A stretch of 15,891 nucleotides of DNA from DASWIG01 sp965371445 (GTDB taxonomy: Bacteria > Acidobacteriota > Thermoanaerobaculia > Multivoradales > J023). Under the pieces are notes generated by a model. The model did no database searches, was not told the origin of the DNA, and saw nothing but the letters and a program-made list of their open reading frames with translations. The stretch spans positions 1 to 15,891 of the forward strand of contig CBDUYN010000215.1 in NCBI GenBank assembly GCA_965371445.1. Direction: 5' to 3'. Shown piece after piece: positions 10,926-15,891 of the stretch; within the stretch, counting starts at the first letter, position 1; the number at the start of each line of letters is the position of its first letter. The position numbers and the translations under genes are program-made.

Positions 10926-13104
10926 GGGGCTCGTCTTGGCCGGTGCGGTTTCCGCGTCGGCGGCGGCCGAGGAGACGCCGCAGCGCCAACGCCTCGAGGC
11001 GCGGCGTCTCGCCACGCCGCCGGTCATCGACGGTCAGCTGGCCGAGGACGAATGGGAGGGCGCGGCGCTCTTGACCGGTTTCACCCAACTGGTGCCCGAG
11101 GAGGGCGAGCCGGCCACCGAAAAGACCGAGGTCCACGTCGGCTACGACGAAGAGAACCTCTACTTCGGCGTCCGGGCCTACGACTCGGAGCCCGACAAGC
11201 TGGTGGCCAACATCATGACCCGCGACGGCGAGATCACCTACGACGACACCGTCACGATCATTCTCGACACCTTCCGCGACCGCCAGAGCGGCTTTCTCTT
11301 CACCACGAGCCCGCTCGGCGTCAAGGTCGACGCCCTGGTGCGCAAGGAGGGCGAGGAGGTCAACCTGGCCTGGGACGGCGAGTGGAGCTGTGCCGCGAGC
11401 CGCGACGCGGCGGGCTACGTCGCCGAGATCGCCATCCCCTTCAAGACCCTGCGCTTCGCGGCGGCCGAGGAGCAGGTCTGGGGGTTCAACGTCAGCCGCT
11501 CGATCGCCCGCAAGCGCGAGGAGGTCTTCTGGCAGCCGATGACGAAAGACTACGGCTTCTACGCCGCTTACACGGTCTCGCACTTCGGGGAGCTCGCCGG
11601 CCTGCGGGGGATCCGCCAGGGCCGGCGCTATGATCTCAAGCCCTATCTGAGCGTCGGCAAAGAGGAGCCGCACTCGCCGAGCCGCGACGAGGAGGAAATC
11701 CTCGAGGCGGGGCTCGACCTCAAGATCCACCTCACCTCCAACCTGGTCGTCGACCTGACACTGAACACCGACTTCGCCGAAGCCGAGGCCGACGTCCAGG
11801 TGGTGAACCTCACCCGTTTTCCCCTCTTCTTCCCGGAGAAGCGTGGCTTTTTCCTCGAGGGGGCGAGCCTTTTCTACTTCGGCGACCGGCCGGAGCCCTA
11901 CCGCCTGGCTGACAACTTCTTCTTCTTCAGCCGCCGCATCGGTCTTACCGCGGACGGCAGCCAGAAGATTCCGGTGCTCGGCGGCGTCAAGCTGACCGGC
12001 GAGGTGGGCAAGCTCGGTCTCGGCGTCCTGCACCTGCGCACGGACGAGGAAGAGCTCCCCGGCCCCGGCGGTACAACCTTCGTCGAGCCGGAAACCGACT
12101 TTACCGTCATACGGCTCCGGCGCGCCGTCCTGGAGAAGTCCTCGATCGGCCTGCTGGCGCTCAACAAAGACCCCGGCACCGGCAGCAACCGGCTGGTGGG
12201 AGCCGACTGGGACTTCGCCTTGAGCGACGGACTGGCGACCGGCGGCTACGTGATCAAGAGCACCACCCCCGACTTTGAGGACTGGGCCGGCTCCGCCGAC
12301 GTCAACTGGGACAGCCGCAAGACCCGGGTACGCGTCGCCTACACCGAAATCGGCAAGAACTTCAACGACGAGATGGGTTTTGTGCCGCGCCTCGGCATCC
12401 GCAAGTTCCGCGGCGACTTCAACTACAACATCTGGCCGGAAGAGAGTCGCGTGCGCATCGCCTGGCTGACCTACGACATCGATTACATCACCGACACCGA
12501 CGGCGAGCTCGAAAGCCGCGTTCAAACCGTTCAGGCGAACGGGTTCTTTCAGAGCTCAGCCGGCCTTTCCTTCAAATACTTCGACAACCTGGAGGTTTTG
12601 AAGGTACCTTTTCGAATCCACCGCGACGTCACCATCCCGCCGGGGTCCTATTCGTTCGACAACTTCTTCTTCGGCTTCCAGACGGACTACAGCCGGCGCG
12701 CGGGCGGCGCCGGCCGCTTTGCCGCCGGCGACTTCTACGACGGAGAGTTCGTCCAGCTCTTCGGTTCTTTTGTCCTCCGCGCGGTCGAGGGATTGCTGTG
12801 GTTCACTCACTACCAGTGGACCGAAGTCCGGCTGCCGGCGGGGGATTTTATCGCCGAGCTGTTCGAGGTCGAGCTCAGCTATGCAAAAAGCTCTCCCGAC
12901 GTCTCGGCCGTGGCCCTCTACCAGTGGAACCGCGAGGACAACTCCTTCCTGCGGCTGGTCTTCAAGTGGGTCTACCGGCCGGAAAGCGCTGTTTTCGTGG
13001 TCTACGAGGACCAGCGCGACCTGACCGGATCGCTCGATCCCTTCCGCCCGAGCATCGGGATCCCGGGGCGTTCCCTCCTCGTCAAGACGGTTTTCGCGTT
13101 CTAA
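10897..13104 (+). CDS. CBM9-like / DUF5916 predicted outer-membrane protein
   Basis: This 735-residue exported protein begins with a signal peptide (about residues 1-24, hydrophobic core then ASAAA). Residues about 35-215 resemble the family 9 carbohydrate-binding/DOMON-like fold: PPVIDGQLAEDEW, VHVGYDEENLYFGVRAYD, DDTVTIILDTF and the GYVAEIAIPFKTLRF strand. The remainder matches the DUF5916 region, with the signature TDFAEAEADVQVVNLTRFPL followed by FFPEKRGFFLEGASLF. It is rich in alternating aromatic strands and ends in Phe (VKTVFAF), as outer-membrane beta-barrels do. The biochemical role of DUF5916 is not established to my knowledge. The gene follows the acylase by 33 bp on the same strand, so it is probably in the same transcript. 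It may be an outer-membrane partner or conduit for the product, but that is speculation; it could also be an unrelated passenger. Confidence 0.87.
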   Translation: MRFLLWLLLPGLVLAGAVSASAAAEETPQRQRLEARRLATPPVIDGQLAEDEWEGAALLTGFTQLVPEEGEPATEKTEVHVGYDEENLYFGVRAYDSEPDKLVANIMTRDGEITYDDTVTIILDTFRDRQSGFLFTTSPLGVKVDALVRKEGEEVNLAWDGEWSCAASRDAAGYVAEIAIPFKTLRFAAAEEQVWGFNVSRSIARKREEVFWQPMTKDYGFYAAYTVSHFGELAGLRGIRQGRRYDLKPYLSVGKEEPHSPSRDEEEILEAGLDLKIHLTSNLVVDLTLNTDFAEAEADVQVVNLTRFPLFFPEKRGFFLEGASLFYFGDRPEPYRLADNFFFFSRRIGLTADGSQKIPVLGGVKLTGEVGKLGLGVLHLRTDEEELPGPGGTTFVEPETDFTVIRLRRAVLEKSSIGLLALNKDPGTGSNRLVGADWDFALSDGLATGGYVIKSTTPDFEDWAGSADVNWDSRKTRVRVAYTEIGKNFNDEMGFVPRLGIRKFRGDFNYNIWPEESRVRIAWLTYDIDYITDTDGELESRVQTVQANGFFQSSAGLSFKYFDNLEVLKVPFRIHRDVTIPPGSYSFDNFFFGFQTDYSRRAGGAGRFAAGDFYDGEFVQLFGSFVLRAVEGLLWFTHYQWTEVRLPAGDFIAELFEVELSYAKSSPDVSAVALYQWNREDNSFLRLVFKWVYRPESAVFVVYEDQRDLTGSLDPFRPSIGIPGRSLLVKTVFAF

Positions 13105-13115
13105 GTGGGCCTCTG

Positions 13116-14465
13116 CTACAGGCGCTTTTCCAGGGTCACGAGCAGGCCCTTGTTGGGCTCGTAGAAATACGCGCTGCGCACCGGCCTGACTTCGTCCTGG
13201 GCCAGCTTCAGCTCGGTCTTGCGGACGATCGTCGCCAGAGCGACCTTCATCACCACCTCCGCGAGCCCCTGGCCCGGGCAGCTGTGGGATCCGCCCCCGA
13301 ACGGACTCCAGGCGTAAGGGTCGCCCTTCGTGCCGTAGAAGTGCTGCGGATCGAAGCTCTGCGGGTTGGCGAAGGTGTCCTCGCGCATCGACAGGGCCGG
13401 GTAGCACAGCGCGAGCATGGTGCCCTCAGGCAGGTCGTAGCCGCCGAGAGAAAACGGCTGCTTGACGCGCCGCACACTGGTGAACGGGGTGCTGGGGCGG
13501 AAGCGGAGGCCCTCGTAGACGACCGCCTCGAGGTAGGCGAGCCGGGGAAGGTGGGAGCTTTGCACGCTCTCTTCTCCGAGTACCGAATCGAGCTCCTCGC
13601 GCAGCCGCTCGAGGACCTCGGGGTGGGAGAAGACCTCGCCCAGGGTCCAGGTGATGGAGTTGCCGGTCAGCTCGTGGCCCTGGAAGAGCATGTCGAGGAT
13701 CTCGGCGAGGATGACGTCCTGCGAGAGCCGGCTGCCGTCGCCGAGCCGCGCCCGCGCCATGCCGAGCACGAGGTCGTCTTCCTGCGGCTCCCCAAGGGCG
13801 GCCAAGCGGGCCTCGATCTCCCGGGAGAACACCTCGACGACCTCGCGTCGCCTCCTCTTGAACCGGCCCCAGGGGCTCCAGGGTCCGAGGTCGAGCTGCA
13901 AGGTGGGATGGGAGACGGTGGGCGACCTCAGACCTCGGAAGGAGAAACTCTCGTAGAGCTCGGCGAGCTGCCGGGTCTTCTCCGGGTCCGCGTTGTTGAA
14001 GATCGTCTTGACGAGGGCTTCGAGGGCGATTTTCTGGAGAGGCTCGACCAGGGGGAAGGGCCGGCCGAGGGGCCATTCGGCGACGCTGCGCAGGGTGATC
14101 TCACGGATGTCGTCGACGTGCCGCAGGCTCCCTTGCGTGTCGAGATACGCTAGGGTAACGTCCCTGCGCTCCCCGAGCGTGGGTCCGTCCAGGTAGGAGG
14201 TGGCGCCCGCTCCGAGCACATGGCTCAGGTTGGCGGTGCCGAGATCGCCGCCGGCCACCACGTCGGACGGCGCCTCAAGCATGGCCTTGACGAGATCCGG
14301 CGAGCAAATGTAGACCCACTCCCCGAGACCCGGTATCCGCGCGGCGAAGATGTCCCCGCATTCGCGAAAGGCCTCCTCGTAGAACTTCATCGTATTTTTC
14401 ACGAAACGCCAGCTATGTGCCACCAGTGAGCCCGCGGGCCGGGGTATCTGTGACGACGGATTCAT
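13116..14465 (-). CDS. Cytochrome P450
   Basis: This 449-residue haem monooxygenase carries the haem-binding motif FGGGSHSCPG with the thiolate ligand Cys396 (13278-13280), and the K-helix ExxR as EGLR (Glu318-Arg321). The N-terminus (PRPAGSLVAHSWRF) has no membrane anchor, so it is a soluble bacterial type that needs separate redox partners, none of which is encoded here. The I-helix reads FQGHELTGNS: the acid is Glu265, but the next residue, normally the oxygen-activating Thr, is Leu266, with Thr one place later. The haem-motif His in place of Arg is common in bacterial P450s. The start at 14465 is chosen because AAGGAG lies 5 nt upstream; an ATG at 14507 lacks a ribosome site. It is divergent from the exporter and convergent with the NRPS operon, and so is probably a tailoring enzyme (inference). 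Substrate unknown. Confidence 0.96.
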   Translation of the reverse strand: MNPSSQIPRPAGSLVAHSWRFVKNTMKFYEEAFRECGDIFAARIPGLGEWVYICSPDLVKAMLEAPSDVVAGGDLGTANLSHVLGAGATSYLDGPTLGERRDVTLAYLDTQGSLRHVDDIREITLRSVAEWPLGRPFPLVEPLQKIALEALVKTIFNNADPEKTRQLAELYESFSFRGLRSPTVSHPTLQLDLGPWSPWGRFKRRRREVVEVFSREIEARLAALGEPQEDDLVLGMARARLGDGSRLSQDVILAEILDMLFQGHELTGNSITWTLGEVFSHPEVLERLREELDSVLGEESVQSSHLPRLAYLEAVVYEGLRFRPSTPFTSVRRVKQPFSLGGYDLPEGTMLALCYPALSMREDTFANPQSFDPQHFYGTKGDPYAWSPFGGGSHSCPGQGLAEVVMKVALATIVRKTELKLAQDEVRPVRSAYFYEPNKGLLVTLEKRL

Positions 14466-14521
14466 CGTTGCTCCTTGGGTAGAGTGAAGGACGGCCAAGT
14501 GTACCACGAGAGGTTGAGCGT
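14466..14521. promoter_or_regulatory. Divergent intergenic region between P450 and MFS exporter
   Basis: These 56 bp must hold the 5' signals of two divergent genes, unless their promoters lie within the opposite coding regions. The P450 ribosome site AAGGAG reads on the minus strand at 14476-14471, 5 nt from its ATG. For the MFS gene, GAGAGG at 14508-14513 is 8 nt before its ATG. A weak -10-like TACACT reads on the minus strand around 14503-14498, with no matching -35 box. No clear operator palindrome is visible. Coordinated expression of the two genes is an inference from the geometry. Confidence 0.55.
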
Positions 14522-15802
14522 ATGAGCTACCAGCGTCCCGAGCGTCTCTTCAACCGCGACTTCCTGCTGCTCTGGCAGGGTCAGTTCGTCAGCATGATGG
14601 GAGCCCAGGCCTTTTCCGTGTCGATGATCTTCTGGGTCAAGCGCCAGACCGACTCGGCGACGCTGCTGGGGCTGGCGATGATGGCCCAGTGGGTGCCGGC
14701 GATTCTCCTGGGGCCGATCGGCGGCACCATGGCCGACCGGATGTCGCGCCGCCGTCTCCTCATCCTGAGCGACCTGGTGCGCGGCGTGGCGGCCATCGCC
14801 CTCGCGACCGTGGTGTTGCTGGCGCCGGAGCGCGTCGAGCTGATCTTCGGCCTGCTGCTCGTCTTTTCGGCGGTGATGGGGGCGGGCGACGCCTTCTTCC
14901 GGCCGGCGATCGCCGCCGCGATTCCGGACCTGGTGCCGGCCGAGCAGTTGACCCGGGCCAACACGCTCAACCGCGTCTCGCTCGACGTCTCGACGTTCCT
15001 GGGCACGGGCTCGGGAGGCGTGCTCTTCCGCCTGCTCGGCCCCGGCGTGCTCTTTCTCATTGACGGGGTGACCTACCTCTTCTCGGCGTTCTCCGAGTCC
15101 TTGATCCGCCTGCCGCCGCCGGCCCCTACCGCCGAGACCAAGACCTGGCGTGACGCCTTCGCCGACTTCTGGGCCGAGCTCAAGGCCGGGCTGCGTTACG
15201 TGGCGGGCCGCAAGGGGCTGCGCTACCTGCTCTTCCTGGCGCCCGTGGACAGTTTTTTCATGATCACGATCGTCGTGCTCCTGCCCTTCTTCGTGGAGGA
15301 CTTCCTGCGCGTCGCCCCCGACTGGTACGGCTTCCTGGTGGCAGCCTTCGGCGCCGGCTCGTTTTTGGGCAGCGTCGCGGCCGGTGGCACCAACCTCGAG
15401 GGACGGCGGCGGCGGTGGGTCTTTCTGGCCGCCGCCCTCGGCTTCGCGGTGGCCGTGATCGTGCTCGGGCTCACTCGTTCTCCCTGGATGGCGATGGCAC
15501 TGATCCTGACCGCGGGAACGATGAGCGGCTTCAATACCATCCACACCGTGAGTCTCATGCAGCTGACCACGCCGAACGAGTACCGGGGTCGGGTGCTCGG
15601 CCTCCTCGAGACCCTGGCGTTCAGCTCGATGCCGCTGGCCGCCGGCACGGCTGGCATCATCGCCGATCTTCTCGAGCGCAACATCCCGCTGGTCTACGTC
15701 GGCTGCGGTGTGGCCCTGCTGGCGGTGGCGGCGGCGCTGACGCTCAAGCGCGAGGTGCGGGACTTCCTGGGCTACGAAGTGCCGCCGACGGAGGCGGGAT
15801 AG
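14522..15802 (+). CDS. MFS efflux transporter, MFS_3 / EntS-like
   Basis: This 426-residue major facilitator is predicted to span the inner membrane about 12 times and export a small molecule by proton antiport. Motif A appears in the loop after helix 2 as GGTMADRMSRRR (residues 67-78). A related loop motif appears in the C-terminal half as NEYRGRVLGLL (362-372). The sequence opening RLFNRDFLLLWQGQFVSMMG and the DAFFRPA segment after helix 4 resemble the MFS_3 group, which includes the enterobactin exporter EntS and macrolide efflux pumps. Length is normal for the group. It is divergent from the P450 and next to an NRPS locus, so it most likely exports the peptide or gives self-resistance; the substrate cannot be read from sequence. 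GAGAGG 8 nt upstream supports the start. The alternative is a general drug efflux pump. Confidence 0.93.
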   Translation: MSYQRPERLFNRDFLLLWQGQFVSMMGAQAFSVSMIFWVKRQTDSATLLGLAMMAQWVPAILLGPIGGTMADRMSRRRLLILSDLVRGVAAIALATVVLLAPERVELIFGLLLVFSAVMGAGDAFFRPAIAAAIPDLVPAEQLTRANTLNRVSLDVSTFLGTGSGGVLFRLLGPGVLFLIDGVTYLFSAFSESLIRLPPPAPTAETKTWRDAFADFWAELKAGLRYVAGRKGLRYLLFLAPVDSFFMITIVVLLPFFVEDFLRVAPDWYGFLVAAFGAGSFLGSVAAGGTNLEGRRRRWVFLAAALGFAVAVIVLGLTRSPWMAMALILTAGTMSGFNTIHTVSLMQLTTPNEYRGRVLGLLETLAFSSMPLAAGTAGIIADLLERNIPLVYVGCGVALLAVAAALTLKREVRDFLGYEVPPTEAG

Positions 15803-15891
15803 GACGATTCACAGTGCCTCGGCGTCCGGTGTAGCAGCTTGGACCCTATTTGAGGCCCCCCTTCCAGGCATACCCACGCGGCATGCTTTGC
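15803..15891. other. Short non-coding tail after the exporter
   Basis: These 89 bp run to the window edge and contain no convincing ORF start or ribosome site. A weak inverted repeat (GCCTC at 15816-15820, GAGGC at 15852-15856) has a 31-nt loop and no following T-run. It is not a credible intrinsic terminator. Any promoter of the next gene is beyond what I can identify. Confidence 0.5.

Noticed and set aside
13109..13129. Terminator-like hairpin GCCT...AGGC followed by TTTT
   Set aside because: The stem is only 4 bp and the T-run is short and not adjacent. It also lies in the P450 3' coding end, so it is too weak to call.
12798..14153. 451-codon plus-strand open frame over the P450
   Set aside because: The minus strand encodes the haem, ExxR and I-helix motifs of a P450. 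The plus-strand translation has no family features and starts inside the DUF5916 gene.
14463..14507. Upstream ATG at 14507 as the P450 start
   Set aside because: It has no Shine-Dalgarno and would leave 14 bp to the exporter start. The ATG at 14465 has AAGGAG 5 nt upstream, and the protein then begins in the normal P450 position.
14498..14508. Possible operator, GTG-TAC-CAC, in the divergent region
   Set aside because: Three-base half sites are expected by chance, and no longer symmetry extends from them.
15816..15856. Inverted repeat GCCTC/GAGGC after the exporter as a terminator
   Set aside because: A 31-nt loop, 5-bp stem and no T-run do not make a credible intrinsic terminator.

Overview
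The window is about 15.9 kb of very GC-rich bacterial DNA, densely coding, with most of a non-ribosomal peptide biosynthetic gene cluster. The organism looks Gram-negative: one protein has a signal peptide and an outer-membrane-barrel type C-terminus, and another looks periplasmic and membrane-anchored. The CBM9-like/DUF5916 protein, the codon bias and the module style would fit Acidobacteriota, Gemmatimonadota or Myxococcota. That placement is inference; there is no rRNA or other phylogenetic marker here.

Layout. (1) Positions 2-8425, plus strand: the 3' 2807 codons of an NRPS gene, cut by the left edge, ordered [C-A-PCP]-[C-A-PCP]-C-TE. (2) 8422-10863, plus: a penicillin-acylase-family Ntn hydrolase whose ATG overlaps the NRPS stop codon (ATGA). 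(3) 10897-13104, plus: a secreted CBM9-like/DUF5916 predicted outer-membrane protein, 33 bp downstream in the same apparent operon. (4) 13116-14465, minus: a cytochrome P450, convergent with the operon with only 11 bp between stops. (5) 14522-15802, plus: an MFS exporter of the MFS_3/EntS-like type, divergent from the P450 across 56 bp. The last 89 bp show no gene. No gene-free stretch exceeds 300 bp, and I see no tRNA, rRNA, insertion sequence or CRISPR array.

How the genes may work together (inference). The NRPS would extend an upstream chain by two residues. The adenylation pocket residues I read are DLFNNALTYK (alanine, or possibly glycine) and DALWLGGTFK (valine-like). The chain then meets a third condensation domain that has no A or PCP domain of its own and is joined directly to a thioesterase. 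The coupled acylase may trim an acyl group from the exported product, by analogy with PvdQ in pyoverdine maturation. The P450 is a likely tailoring enzyme, the MFS protein a likely inner-membrane exporter, and the DUF5916 protein an outer-membrane partner of unknown role. The main oddities are the carrier-less C-TE terminus and a P450 I-helix with Leu where the oxygen-activating Thr normally sits.
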